Source: Microcella sp. (GTDB lineage: Bacteria; Actinomycetota; Actinomycetes; Actinomycetales; Microbacteriaceae). From it: DNA of 64,000 nucleotides. The stretch covers positions 310,001 through 374,000 of the forward strand of contig NZ_JAHHDS010000003.1 in assembly GCF_019739195.1 (NCBI RefSeq), given 5' to 3'. The notes beneath the pieces were generated by a model. The model ran no database searches and was not told where the DNA came from. It was given only the letters and a program-made list of their open reading frames with translations. Below, one piece after another: positions 55,763 through 64,000 of this stretch. The position numbers and the translations under genes were made by a program. Position 1 is the first letter of the stretch; each line of letters starts with the position of its first letter.

Positions 55763-58348
55763 TTACTGCTTGACGGTCGCGATGTTGACGACTCGCGGCG
55801 CCCGCACGATGACCTGCGCGATCTCGCGATCGCCGATGGCCCGTTGCACGTTCTCTGACGCCCGCGCAAGCTTCTCGAGCTCGTCGCCTCCGATCGTCGG
55901 GCTCACCTCGAATTTGTCGCGCACCTTGCCATCGACCTGCACGATCGCGGTGATCGACTCCTCGACGAGCAACAGCGGGTCGGCTTTGCGCCAGCCGGCA
56001 AACGCGACGAGGTCGTCTTTCGTCTCGCCGCCGTGGCCGAGCCGCGCCCACATGTCTTCGGCCGTGTAGGGCGCGAAGAGCGAGAGGGCCACGGCCACGA
56101 CCTCGACAGCCTCGCGCACGGCGGGGTCGGCCGCGCCGGGGCCCGAGTCGACTGCCTTGCGAATGGCGTTGACGAGTTCCATCGTGCGCGCGACGGCCAC
56201 GTTGAACTTGAAGGCCTCGATCTGGCCGGGCACATCGGCCAAGAACCGGTGCGTGATGCGCCGCAGTGCTTGATCGCCCAGCGCGGGGTCGGCGCCAACG
56301 GGCGCGCTGACCTCGCCCGAGAGCCGCCAGGCACGAGCCAAGAACTTCTGCGACCCCGTGACCGACACGTCACGCCAGTCGATGTCGTCTTCGGGCGGGC
56401 CAGCGAAGGCCATCGACAGGCGCACGGCGTCGACGCCGAAGCTGTCGAGCTCTTCGGTGAAGTAGACGAGGTTGCCCTTCGACTTCGACATCTTGGCGCC
56501 GTCGAGAATGACCATGCCCTGGTTGAGCAGCTTGGTGAAGGGCTCGGTGAAGGTCACGTAGCCCATGTCGAAGAGCACCTTGGTGATGAAGCGTGCGTAG
56601 AGCAGGTGCAGAATCGCGTGCTCGATGCCGCCGACGTACTGGTCGACGGGCGCCCACTTGTCGGCCTCGCGCGGGTCAAAGGCCTGCGTGTCGTCGCTCG
56701 GGTTCAAGAAGCGCAAGAAGTACCACGACGAGTCGACGAACGTATCCATCGTGTCGGTGTCGCGGCGGGCAGGCCTGCCATCGGGCGTGGTCGTCGCGAC
56801 CCAGCTCTCGAGCCCGCCGAGGGGCGAGGTGCCCTTGGGCTTGAGGTCCATGCCCTCTTCGTAGGGCAGAAGCAGCGGCAGAGCATCCAGCGACATGGGC
56901 ACTTCGGTGCCGTCGTCGGTGTACATGATCGGAATCGGCGTGCCCCAGTACCGCTGACGGCTGATAAGCCAGTCGCGAAGGCGATAGGTCTTGGATGCCC
57001 GCCCCGTGCCGCGCTCTTCGAGCAGCTCGATCGCCCGCTTGATGGCGTTCGACTTGCTGAGGCCGTCGAGCGGGCCCGAGTTGATCATGCGGCCGTCGCC
57101 CGTAAGCGCCTCGCCGGTGGTCACGGGGTCGAGCTGAGGAATGTCTCCCGATTCGAGCATCTCGGGCGTGATGACGGGGATCGCGCCGGTGACGGGCGCG
57201 TTCGTGTCAACAACCACCTTGACCGGCAGGTCGAACGCGATCGCGAAGTCGAGGTCGCGCTGGTCGTGGGCGGGCACGGCCATGATCGCGCCGTGGCCGT
57301 AGTCGGCGAGCACGTAGTCGGCGGCCCAGACGGGAAGGCGCTCGCCGCTGACCGGGTTGATCGCCCAGCGGTCGAGAAAGACGCCGGTCTTCTCGCGCGT
57401 GGTGTCTTGGCGGTCGATCTCGCTCTTCTTCTGCGACTGCTCGAGGTAGGCCTGAAAGGCCATGCGCACCTCGGGCGTCGAGCCCGCGGCGAGCTCGGCG
57501 GCGAGGTCGCTGTCGGGGGCGACGACCATAAAGGTCGCACCGAACAGCGTGTCGGGGCGCGTCGTGAAGACGGTGACGGGGCTGTGGTGGCCCTCGATAA
57601 CAAAGTCGACGTCGGCGCCGGTCGAGCGGCCGATCCAGTTGCGCTGCATCGTGAGCACCTTGGCCGGCCACGAGCCTTCGAGCTGGTTGAGGTCGTCGAG
57701 TAGCCGGTCTGCGTAGTCGGTGATCTTGAAGTACCACTGGGTGAGCTTCTTCTTCACCACGACGGCGCCCGAGCGCTCGCTCGTGCCGTCGGGCAGCACC
57801 TGCTCGTTGGCGAGCACGGTCATATCGACCGGGTCCCAGTTCACCCAGCTGTCTTTGCGGTACGCGAGGCCCTTCTCGTACATCTTCAAGAACAGCCACT
57901 GGTTCCAGCGGTAGAAGTTCGGATCGCTCGTGTGCAGCACGCGGGTCCAGTCGAAGCTCGCGGCGTAGCGCTCCATCGAGGCGCGCTGCTGCGCGATGTT
58001 TTCGTAGGTCCAGATGCGGGGGTCGGCTCCGCGCTTGATGGCGGCGTTCTCGGCGGGCAGGCCGAACGAGTCCCACCCGATGGGGTGCAGCACCGTGAAG
58101 CCCTGCTGGCGCCAGTAGCGCGCGACGACGTCGCCGAGCGCGTAGACCTCGGCGTGACCCATGTGCAGGTCGCCGCTCGGGTACGGGAACATGTCGAGGA
58201 TGTACTTGCGAGGCTTCGCGTCGCTCGGATCATCGACCGTGAAGGGCTGAAGCTCGTTCCACACCGGAGCCCAGCGCGCCTCGATGCGCGCGAAGTCGTA
58301 GGCGTTCTCGTCGGGCTGCTCGTCGGTCACGGCGGGGTCTCGTTTCAC
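55763..58348 (-). CDS. leuS: Leucine--tRNA ligase
   Basis: Class I synthetase of 861 aa. The HIGH motif is HMGH in [19 protein letters not shown], the CP1 editing domain has [17 protein letters not shown], and KMSKS is in [13 protein letters not shown]. Anticodon-binding and C-terminal domains are complete. The GTG start at 58348 follows pabB by 28 nt on the same strand. Length is normal. Confidence 0.96.
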   Translation of the reverse strand: MKRDPAVTDEQPDENAYDFARIEARWAPVWNELQPFTVDDPSDAKPRKYILDMFPYPSGDLHMGHAEVYALGDVVARYWRQQGFTVLHPIGWDSFGLPAENAAIKRGADPRIWTYENIAQQRASMERYAASFDWTRVLHTSDPNFYRWNQWLFLKMYEKGLAYRKDSWVNWDPVDMTVLANEQVLPDGTSERSGAVVVKKKLTQWYFKITDYADRLLDDLNQLEGSWPAKVLTMQRNWIGRSTGADVDFVIEGHHSPVTVFTTRPDTLFGATFMVVAPDSDLAAELAAGSTPEVRMAFQAYLEQSQKKSEIDRQDTTREKTGVFLDRWAINPVSGERLPVWAADYVLADYGHGAIMAVPAHDQRDLDFAIAFDLPVKVVVDTNAPVTGAIPVITPEMLESGDIPQLDPVTTGEALTGDGRMINSGPLDGLSKSNAIKRAIELLEERGTGRASKTYRLRDWLISRQRYWGTPIPIMYTDDGTEVPMSLDALPLLLPYEEGMDLKPKGTSPLGGLESWVATTTPDGRPARRDTDTMDTFVDSSWYFLRFLNPSDDTQAFDPREADKWAPVDQYVGGIEHAILHLLYARFITKVLFDMGYVTFTEPFTKLLNQGMVILDGAKMSKSKGNLVYFTEELDSFGVDAVRLSMAFAGPPEDDIDWRDVSVTGSQKFLARAWRLSGEVSAPVGADPALGDQALRRITHRFLADVPGQIEAFKFNVAVARTMELVNAIRKAVDSGPGAADPAVREAVEVVAVALSLFAPYTAEDMWARLGHGGETKDDLVAFAGWRKADPLLLVEESITAIVQVDGKVRDKFEVSPTIGGDELEKLARASENVQRAIGDREIAQVIVRAPRVVNIATVKQ

Positions 58349-58376
58349 ATCAGTGCGTGGTGGCGGGGCGAAGTTC

Positions 58377-59777
58377 TCAGATTACCGTCTGCACGTGCGC
58401 GTCAGCGGCACCGAGCGCGCGCAGCAGCGCGGCGGCCTTGAGGCGCATCTCGGCCACTTCGGCGATCGGCTCACTCAGCGCCGTGATGCCGCCGCCCGCG
58501 CCGATGGTCGCGCGACTTCCCTCGACGACGATGCTGCGAATGACCATGGCCAGATCGGCGGTGCCGTCGGCGCCGAGGTAGCCGAACGCTCCCGAGTAGA
58601 TGCCTCGGGGGCCGGCCTCAAGCTCGGCGAGCAACTCGATGGCTCGGCGCTTGGGCGCGCCCGTCATCGAGCCGGCGGGAAGACACGCGGCCACAGCATC
58701 CAGCGCATCAAGACCTGGCCGCAGGCGTCCTTCGACGGTGCTCACGAGTTGATGCACGTGGGCGTAGCTCTCGACCTCGAGCAGGCCCGTGACGGTGACG
58801 CTGCCGACCTCGCACACGCGCGCGAGGTCGTTGCGCATGAGGTCGACGATCATGAGGTTCTCGGCCTGCTCTTTGTCGCTCGCGGCGAGTTCGGCGGCGA
58901 GCGCCGCATCGCGCGCGGGCTCGGCATCGCGGGGCCGCGTGCCCTTGATCGGCCGGGTCTGCACCACGCCGTCGGTGACGCGCAAGAAGGTCTCGGGGCT
59001 CGCACTCAAGAGCGTGGTGCCACCGATGCGCACGAGCGCTCCGTGGTGGGCGGGGCTCGACCGTCGCAGCCGTCGGTAGACCGAGGCGGCGGCGAGTGGC
59101 GACTCGTCGACGGTCTCGAGCTCGGCTTGGGTGGTGAGGCACAACTGGTAGGCATCGCCGTCGCGGATGCTGCGCTGGCACGCGCGCACCAGGTCGGCAT
59201 AGTGCTCGTCGGTGTCGCGCCAGACCACCGACATCGCGGCGCTCGGCGCGGGGCCCTTTCCAGCGGCGTCGACGGATGCTGATGCCGCCCCCTGCAGCAC
59301 CGCGAGCATGCGCTGCCGCCACTCGTCGAGCTCGCCGCTCCAGTCGCCGTGGCCGTCGAGGTCGAGCGCCACGAGTCGGGCGGTGCCCTGCTCGTGGTCG
59401 ATTTCGATACCGCGGTCGACGCGCAGCCAGGCCGCGCGATGCTCGGGCGGAACGATCTCGACGGGAAGGCCCATCGTCTCGTCGCGCAGCTCGTAGCCGA
59501 ACCAGCCGACGAGACCAAGCGGCACGGCCGTGGCACCCATTGCGGCGGGCACGGCGAGCGCGGCGATCTCCTTCCGAAGTTGTGGAAGCACCGGCGCAGC
59601 GTTGTCGAGGTGCACGCGCTCGCCGACGGCGATGAGGCTGCGGCCGGTGCGCGCGCCGATGCCACTGTCGAGCCAGACGAACCCGTCGGCATCAGGGTGC
59701 TCACGCTCGAGTAACGCCGCCACGGTCTCGGCATCGAGCGGCGCCGCGACCGAATGCCCGAGAACGCCGTGCCGCAT
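58377..59777 (-). CDS. pabB: Aminodeoxychorismate/anthranilate synthase component I (PabB-like)
   Basis: Chorismate-utilising enzyme of 466 aa. The C-terminal chorismate-binding domain has [41 protein letters not shown] (in parts), and [20 protein letters not shown]. The PIKGT motif and the adjacent aminotransferase class IV gene favour p-aminobenzoate rather than tryptophan synthesis. No glutaminase domain is fused. A solo repeat terminus at 59571-59588 encodes LPQLRKE. It starts 12 nt from the divergent pabC-like start. Confidence 0.9.
   Translation of the reverse strand: MRHGVLGHSVAAPLDAETVAALLEREHPDADGFVWLDSGIGARTGRSLIAVGERVHLDNAAPVLPQLRKEIAALAVPAAMGATAVPLGLVGWFGYELRDETMGLPVEIVPPEHRAAWLRVDRGIEIDHEQGTARLVALDLDGHGDWSGELDEWRQRMLAVLQGAASASVDAAGKGPAPSAAMSVVWRDTDEHYADLVRACQRSIRDGDAYQLCLTTQAELETVDESPLAAASVYRRLRRSSPAHHGALVRIGGTTLLSASPETFLRVTDGVVQTRPIKGTRPRDAEPARDAALAAELAASDKEQAENLMIVDLMRNDLARVCEVGSVTVTGLLEVESYAHVHQLVSTVEGRLRPGLDALDAVAACLPAGSMTGAPKRRAIELLAELEAGPRGIYSGAFGYLGADGTADLAMVIRSIVVEGSRATIGAGGGITALSEPIAEVAEMRLKAAALLRALGAADAHVQTVI
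59571..59588 (-). repeat. Solo terminus-like palindromic sequence inside pabB
   Basis: Minus strand CTTCCACAACTTCGGAAG: outer CTTCC/GGAAG pair around ACAACTTC. It matches the solo at 38893 over 16 bases and shares the layout of the CTCCACAATTCAGGAG terminus. It is read in frame as LPQLRK. Confidence 0.45.
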
Positions 59778-59792
59778 ACGCTGAAGTGTATG
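59775..59792. promoter_or_regulatory. Symmetrical divergent leaderless promoter between pabB and pabC
   Basis: CATACGCTGAAGTGTATG is a near-perfect palindrome. Plus strand: TACGCT, 7 nt, ATG of the pabC-like gene. Minus strand: TACACT, 7 nt, ATG of pabB. Each start codon is adjacent to the opposite -10 box, so the two RNA polymerases would exclude each other. There is no room for a ribosome-binding site. Confidence 0.6.
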
Positions 59793-60614
59793 GCCGAGGT
59801 CGAGCAGGGTCGCCCAGAAGAGGGGCTGCACGCCTGGGTGCCTGGCACGGCGCGCACCTGGCAGGTCGTCGACTGGTGCGACCCACACGACGGCCGGCTG
59901 CTCGTCGCCGACTCGTGGCGTGTCATCGACGGCATGGCGCGGGGTCTCGGGCACCATCGGGCGCGCTTCCTCGCTGGCGTGGCCATCCAGTGCCCCGACA
60001 AGGTCGACGCTGCCGCGCGCTTCGTCGACGACGCGATCGCCGCGCTGCCCCGGCACGGCGACTGGTTTCCGCGCATCGAACTGCGCACGCGCGACGGAGA
60101 GGATGGGGCGCAGTGGTGGCTGCGCCTGCGCCCGACTCCCCCGCCGAGCACCGACGTCGTCGTCGCGACCGCACCGCGCGATGTGCGCACGCAACCGCTG
60201 GTCAAGGGCCCCGACCTGGATGCCCTGTTGAGCCTCCGCACCGCCGTGCAGCCTCTCGGCGCGGGCGAAGCCGTAATTCTCGACGCCGACGGGCATCTTG
60301 TCGAAGGTGCGTACAGCGGGCTGCTGTGGTGGCACGACGGGGTGCTCGTGCGGCCCGCCGACACGCTGCCGCGCATCGCGAGCGTCACCGTCGACCTCGT
60401 GCTCGACGCCGCGCGCGCCGCGGGCGTGCCGCTCAGTCAGCGGCGCGCCCGCCCAGAAGAGCTCGAGGGCTGCGAAGTGTGGGTGCTGAGTGCACTCCAC
60501 GGGCTGCGGGTCGCGACCGCCTGGGTCGACGGTCCGACCCTCACCCCTGGTGATCGCGCGGCTGAAGGGCGCGCCTGGCTCGCGGCGGCCGCCGCAGCGT
60601 TACCGAGCAGCTGA
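59790..60614 (+). CDS. pabC: Aminotransferase class IV / aminodeoxychorismate lyase-like protein
   Basis: PLP enzyme of 274 aa of the class IV fold. The PLP-lysine region is LVKGPDLDALLSLR, and EAVILDADGHLVEGAYSGLLWW corresponds to the conserved substrate-loop segment. Divergent pairing with pabB supports 4-amino-4-deoxychorismate lyase (p-aminobenzoate for folate). A branched-chain or D-amino acid aminotransferase is the alternative. The start at ATG 59790 is favoured by the leaderless promoter. Confidence 0.82.
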   Translation: MAEVEQGRPEEGLHAWVPGTARTWQVVDWCDPHDGRLLVADSWRVIDGMARGLGHHRARFLAGVAIQCPDKVDAAARFVDDAIAALPRHGDWFPRIELRTRDGEDGAQWWLRLRPTPPPSTDVVVATAPRDVRTQPLVKGPDLDALLSLRTAVQPLGAGEAVILDADGHLVEGAYSGLLWWHDGVLVRPADTLPRIASVTVDLVLDAARAAGVPLSQRRARPEELEGCEVWVLSALHGLRVATAWVDGPTLTPGDRAAEGRAWLAAAAAALPSS

Positions 60615-60684
60615 GCACAGCGCGCGGGTGCGCGCGGAGCATCCGGTCGCCTGCTGTTCACCTGCCCGAGCCACGCTGGCGAGC

Positions 60685-61290
60685 GTGGAGGCGATCACAC
60701 AGTGGGTCATCGACGCTTCGGGGTCGCCCTGGGTGCTGCCGATCGTCGCCCTGCTCACGATTCTCGACGCGTTTCTCGTCATCGTGCCGAGTGAGACTGC
60801 CGTCGTTGCCCTCGCGACCCTCAGCGTCTCGAGCGGCACCCCGAACCTCGCGCTGCTCATCGTCGTCGCCGCACTCGCGGCCATGATCGGCGACAGCCTG
60901 ACCTACGCGCTCGGCCACAAACTCGGTGCGCCCCTGCTCGCGCGCATCAGGTCGCCGCGGGTGCAGAACGTCTTCGCCTGGGCGCGTGCCGCGCTCGACC
61001 GGAGGGCTGCGCTCGTCATCTTCATTGCGCGCTACATTCCCTACGGCCGTGTCGCCGTCAACCTCGTGGCGGGTGCGACGGGCTTCGGCTACCGCCGATT
61101 CTTGCCGCTCAGTGCTCTCGCCTGCCTGGCCTGGGCGGTCTACAACGTCGCTCTCGGCGCCGCCTTCGGCGTGTGGTTGGGCGACAATCCCGTGCTGGCG
61201 GTCGTCGTCTCCGTCGTCGTCGCGATCGTCATCGGCCTGATCGTCGATGCGATCCGCGTGCGTCGAGAGCGGCGCCAGACCGCGGAATGA
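60685..61290 (+). CDS. DedA family membrane protein
   Basis: Protein of 201 aa. The DedA/SNARE-associated pattern is visible: VPSETAVVALATL, MIGDSLTYALGHKLG, FIARYIPYGRVAVNLVAGATGF, with about five hydrophobic helices. Recent work places DedA proteins in recycling of undecaprenyl phosphate and membrane homeostasis. The GTG start at 60685 has CACGCT 7 nt upstream and no Shine-Dalgarno. A weak CGCGCG hairpin at 60621-60636 lies between it and the pabC-like gene. Confidence 0.88.
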   Translation: MEAITQWVIDASGSPWVLPIVALLTILDAFLVIVPSETAVVALATLSVSSGTPNLALLIVVAALAAMIGDSLTYALGHKLGAPLLARIRSPRVQNVFAWARAALDRRAALVIFIARYIPYGRVAVNLVAGATGFGYRRFLPLSALACLAWAVYNVALGAAFGVWLGDNPVLAVVVSVVVAIVIGLIVDAIRVRRERRQTAE

Positions 61291-61299
61291 CGCTGCAAT

Positions 61300-61420
61300 C
61301 CGGGGGTAGAACGGTCGTGTACCCCGACAGGGTGACACCCCGACTGGGGGGGTGACGATTCCTCCCCCTCAGGGGGTACTGCCCCGTAGACTGACGACGC
61401 TGGTTTCGGGACCAGCACCT
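61300..61420 (+). other. G/C-run intergenic region with weak stem-loops
   Basis: Holds CGGGGGTA...TACCCCG (61302-61327), a G7 run at 61346-61352 that can pair with CCCCC at 61364-61368, and a CTGGT/ACCAG hairpin before the next gene. It probably includes the DedA gene's transcript end and the leader of the DUF2510 gene. No ORF is supported. Confidence 0.35.
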
Positions 61421-61435
61421 GAGGGGGAAATCAGC

Positions 61436-62779
61436 GTGTCAGAAGACGAATACGGTCGCGTGCCGGCGGGGTGGTACCCCGACCCGCTCGGCCTTCCGCA
61501 ATTGCGGTGGTGGGACAACCACTCCTGGACCGAGCACGTCTCAGACGCCCGTCAGCCGATGATGCCGACTGCGGCAGCCGCGCCCACGATGTTCGCCGAC
61601 GACGAGCTGCCGACCCGACGCGGTCGCCGCAGCACCGAGTCGGCTCCTGAGACCGACGAATCGCCGATCGCTCAGCCCACCGCGGCGACTCTGCGTCAAC
61701 TCGCGCCGCCGTCGACCGCTGAAGCGCCGCCGCTCATCGACCCGAGCGCGCCCTCGGCCCCAGCAGCCTCAGTGCCCTCGGCCGCTGCGCCCTCGGCCGC
61801 TGCGGCGACGCCGACCGCATCGAACCCCGCCGACGCCTTCGCGGCCGCTGCCTTCGCCGACCTCGCCGCCGATACGGCGCGCACGACGCGTCAGGAACCG
61901 AGCGAGCCCTGGGTTCCACTGCAGAGCACCTCGGCACCCGTGTCGTCGGTGCAGACCGGCTCATCGCCCTTCGGCTCGGGCGCAGGCGCCGGCTCTCCGG
62001 CCTACGGCTCCGCCCCCGGCTATGGCTCGGCTCCGGGGTACGGCTCGGCACCCGGCTTCGGCTCTGCCCCGAACGCGCCCGCCTTCACGCCCGCCTGGTC
62101 AGAGTCGCCGGTCTCGGCGAGCGACCCGGGCCGCCGCGGCACGCACCAGACCCTCGGCACGACTGCGCCGCACCTGCAGACGATCGAAGTGTGGGCCATC
62201 GCCCTGCTGCCGATGCTGCAGCTGCTGCTGAGCCTGCTCGTCGTCGCCGCGTTCTCGACCGGCCCGAGCGTCGCCTTCATGGCCGCGATCTGGCTCGGAC
62301 CCCTGCCGATCATCATCGTCTTGGCCCTGCTGGATGCTCGCACGCTGCGTCGCCGCGGCGTCGACCGCGTCGCCAGCGGGTGGTGGGCCGCCCTCGGCGC
62401 TCCGATCTTCTTGATCGTGCGCGCCGTGACGCTCAGCCGCATCTCGGGCAGCGGCTACGGCCCAGTTGGGGTCGCGCTGCTTCTCACCGGTCTCGTCGGC
62501 GCATCGATCCTGGCCGTTCCCGGCCTCATCATCGCCGCCTTCCCGACCGTGTTCGCCGCCGAGGCGTCGAACAGCATCGAGCTCAACGCCCGCAGCATCG
62601 GCTCGGCCATGGAGGTCTCGTGCCCGGCCACGCCGCCGCTGTTCATCGGCCAGCAGCTGCGCTGCCCCGCCGTGAACACCTCGGGCGAGAACCTGGTGGT
62701 GACGGTCAGCCTGCAGCGGTCGAACGGGTGGATCGCGTGGCAGGTCGACGACTGGGGAATCTTCAGCGTGGTTCGCTGA
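61436..62779 (+). CDS. DUF2510 membrane protein with low-complexity linker (first copy)
   Basis: Protein of 447 aa. DUF2510 domain at ~10-35 (PAGWYPDPLGLPQLRWWDNH), then ~200 residues of Ala/Pro/Ser linker with four near-identical GYGSAP repeats (62000-62071). Four or five hydrophobic helices follow (~240-375) and a soluble C-terminal domain with two Cys (VSCPATPPLF, LRCPAVNTSG). DUF2510 is a short Trp-rich actinobacterial domain of unknown role. GGGGGAAA precedes the GTG start. Confidence 0.85.
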   Translation: MSEDEYGRVPAGWYPDPLGLPQLRWWDNHSWTEHVSDARQPMMPTAAAAPTMFADDELPTRRGRRSTESAPETDESPIAQPTAATLRQLAPPSTAEAPPLIDPSAPSAPAASVPSAAAPSAAAATPTASNPADAFAAAAFADLAADTARTTRQEPSEPWVPLQSTSAPVSSVQTGSSPFGSGAGAGSPAYGSAPGYGSAPGYGSAPGFGSAPNAPAFTPAWSESPVSASDPGRRGTHQTLGTTAPHLQTIEVWAIALLPMLQLLLSLLVVAAFSTGPSVAFMAAIWLGPLPIIIVLALLDARTLRRRGVDRVASGWWAALGAPIFLIVRAVTLSRISGSGYGPVGVALLLTGLVGASILAVPGLIIAAFPTVFAAEASNSIELNARSIGSAMEVSCPATPPLFIGQQLRCPAVNTSGENLVVTVSLQRSNGWIAWQVDDWGIFSVVR

Positions 62780-62785
62780 GCGAAT

Positions 62786-62817
62786 GCGCGCCGAGCGGCC
62801 CGAACCGCTCGGCGCGC
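62786..62817 (+). terminator. Strong hairpin terminator after the first DUF2510 gene
   Basis: Perfect 13-bp stem, arms GCGCGCCGAGCGG and CCGCTCGGCGCGC, loop CCCGAA. It is followed by ATAATCG, which may instead be part of the -10 region (CATAAT) of the next gene. Confidence 0.75.
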
Positions 62818-62871
62818 ATAATCGAAAGCACGACCCGGTCGGGGGACCGGGAACACATGGGGGAAAGAGCA

Positions 62872-63738
62872 ATGACGAACACGACGACGGTGCGGGTGCC
62901 GGCCGGGTGGTATCCCGACCCGGTGACGCTCGCCGATTCGGGTGCGGCTACGCAGCGCCGGTGGTGGGACGGCACCGCGTGGTCGAACCACACTGCTCCG
63001 TTCGAGGCGCCTCGCGCCGCGGCAGCGTCGCCGACGATCGCGCTCACCGCTGTCGGCAGCGCGCCGACGACCGTCGGGCCGGGCGATTCGGCTCGCACCG
63101 CCGAGAGCATGCCGCTGCACCCCGTTGCCGCACGGCCGTCGACTACGCGTAGCCGCATCGAGGCCGAGGTCGCGTCGTCCGCGCCCTACTCGGCGTTCTC
63201 GCCGAGCACCTCGTCGGTGCCGTTCTCATCGAACTCGGTCGGCTCGGCCGGCACCCAGGTCGACTACGAGCCCTTCGCGCACCGTCGCCACGCTGAGGCA
63301 CTCGCCCACGTGTCGCACCGCGCGACGACGCGCAACCCGCAGGGCCTGCGCGTGCACACCGTCTCGATCTGGCTCATGGCGACGATGCCCGTTACCCAGG
63401 CGTTGCTGATCTTCTGGGTCTTCAGCTCGCTGCCGCCCGAGAGCTCGAGCTGGACTCGCGCTCTCGCCGTTGCCCTGCCGTTCGTGCTCTCGGCCGCACT
63501 CGCAGGTCAAGACACGCGCCTGCTCGAGAGCTCGGGCCACTTGCGCACCGCTCCGTGGATCGCCGCACTCATCACTCCCCCGGTCTACCTCGCCGTGCGC
63601 GGGTTGCGCGTGTCGCGCGCGACCGGAGCGTCGCCGTGGCCTCTCGTCATCTGGGTGATCGCGCAGCTTGGGGTCATCGCCGTCTGGTTCAGCCTCGACC
63701 CCGCCGCGGTGCAGCTGGTGCTGGAGCAGTTGGGCTGA
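62872..63738 (+). CDS. DUF2510 membrane protein (second copy)
   Basis: Protein of 288 aa, paralogue of the preceding gene: DUF2510 domain (VPAGWYPDPVTLADSGAATQ, RRWWDGTAWSNHTAPF), a Ser/Ala linker, then four hydrophobic helices (~160-285). It lacks the C-terminal Cys domain of the first copy. The leader repeats the same design: a perfect hairpin CCCGGTC/GACCGGG at 62834-62851, then GGGGGAAA before the ATG. An in-frame ATG at 62857 would overlap that site. Confidence 0.85.
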   Translation: MTNTTTVRVPAGWYPDPVTLADSGAATQRRWWDGTAWSNHTAPFEAPRAAAASPTIALTAVGSAPTTVGPGDSARTAESMPLHPVAARPSTTRSRIEAEVASSAPYSAFSPSTSSVPFSSNSVGSAGTQVDYEPFAHRRHAEALAHVSHRATTRNPQGLRVHTVSIWLMATMPVTQALLIFWVFSSLPPESSSWTRALAVALPFVLSAALAGQDTRLLESSGHLRTAPWIAALITPPVYLAVRGLRVSRATGASPWPLVIWVIAQLGVIAVWFSLDPAAVQLVLEQLG

Positions 63739-63786
63739 CGCTCGGAGGGCATCCGCCCCCGTCATGCTGCTCTCGGGTGGCCGTCG

Positions 63787-63792
63787 TAGGCT
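63787..63792 (+). promoter_or_regulatory. Putative -10 box (TAGGCT) for the last gene
   Basis: TAGGCT, 6 nt, then GTG at 63799: the same leaderless layout seen at several other genes here. Confidence 0.4.
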
Positions 63793-63798
63793 CGAGAG

Positions 63799-64000
63799 GT
63801 GGATGAGACGCGCAGTCGCCGGGGCGCCAGCCTCGAGGTTCTGCGTGCCGAGGCGCACGACGAGTTGCAGACGGTGATTCTCGCGCGAGCGCGCGACGGT
63901 GAAGACCCGTGGGACTTCATGAGCGAGCTGCCCTCGGTCGACGAGCTGGTGGTGTGGATGCTCAGAGCCGACCGCATCCGCGATGACGGTGATCGCCTGC
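63799..64000 (+). CDS. Unknown protein, 5' part only
   Basis: Open frame from GTG 63799 to the window end (67 codons), starting VDETRSRRGASLEVLRAEAH and continuing with an acidic helical region (DPWDFMSELPSVDELVVWML). No family is recognised from this fragment. Codon use is like that of the neighbours. Confidence 0.55.
   Translation, partial: MDETRSRRGASLEVLRAEAHDELQTVILARARDGEDPWDFMSELPSVDELVVWMLRADRIRDDGDRL

Noticed and set aside
58377-60500. A 707-residue fusion on the pabB strand
   Set aside because: The extra N-terminal part is the antisense of the pabC-like gene; PabB homology begins at the ATG at 59777.

Overview
The window is a G+C-rich actinobacterial chromosome segment. Gene content, gene order (recO-uppS-glyS; hrcA-dnaJ-rsmE-HIT-phoH-ybeY-CBS protein-era; lepA-rpsT-holA-comEC-comEA-leuS), DUF2510 proteins, frequent start/stop overlaps and apparent leaderless starts fit Micrococcales, most likely Microbacteriaceae. 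The genus cannot be named from this sequence alone.

Layout. 0-4 kb: truncated dnaG, dgt, dusB and a Gfo/Idh oxidoreductase (minus strand). 4-10.5 kb: a YbaK-type deacylase, a FrnE-type DsbA protein with a tiny cysteine-containing partner, an AbiEi/DUF559 protein, glyS, a lipoprotein, uppS and recO. 10.6-16.4 kb: a complete de novo NAD operon, ndnR/nrtR-like regulator-nadA-nadB-nadC-nadS, with a candidate operator in front. 16.4-25 kb: TRIC-type channel, ECF41 sigma factor plus SDR-like protein, a large membrane protein of unknown function, leuA with an apparent Leu leader peptide, and a two-component system. 25-34.5 kb: the era-hrcA housekeeping block (CIRCE operator in front of hrcA), two DUF4870 proteins and hemW. 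34.6-49.2 kb: a mixed block (flavin monooxygenase, HAD, truB, ketopantoate reductase, a deoxyribose catabolic operon, ROK protein, MFS transporter, ribF, DUF1990, UPF0303). 49.2-64 kb: lepA, rpsT, holA, comEC/comEA, leuS, pabB/pabC, DedA and two DUF2510 membrane proteins.

The most unusual structure is a family of about 97-bp inverted-repeat elements bounded by the 16-mer CTCCACAATTCAGGAG and its reverse complement, with a shared core GGCGTGTCG at a fixed offset (about 52 nt from one end, 44 nt from the other). I count six full copies of 96-98 bp, one diverged 108-bp copy and two half copies, all between 4.5 and 38.9 kb. Several lie inside genes without breaking the frame: they supply the C-termini of RecO, NadS and the DUF559 protein, two segments of NadB, and the stop codon, ribosome-binding site and start codon at the recO/uppS junction. 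An element with the same core but different ends lies at 25.0 kb, and two solo sequences resemble the termini. No transposase is visible in the window.

Regulatory features seen: CIRCE before hrcA, a leucine leader peptide and hairpin before leuA, a 25-bp palindrome before the NAD operon, palindromes before the deo operon, a symmetrical divergent leaderless promoter between pabB and pabC, and TANNNT boxes 6-7 nt upstream of many start codons. No intergenic stretch exceeds about 300 bases. I found no tRNA, rRNA, CRISPR array, insertion sequence or prophage.
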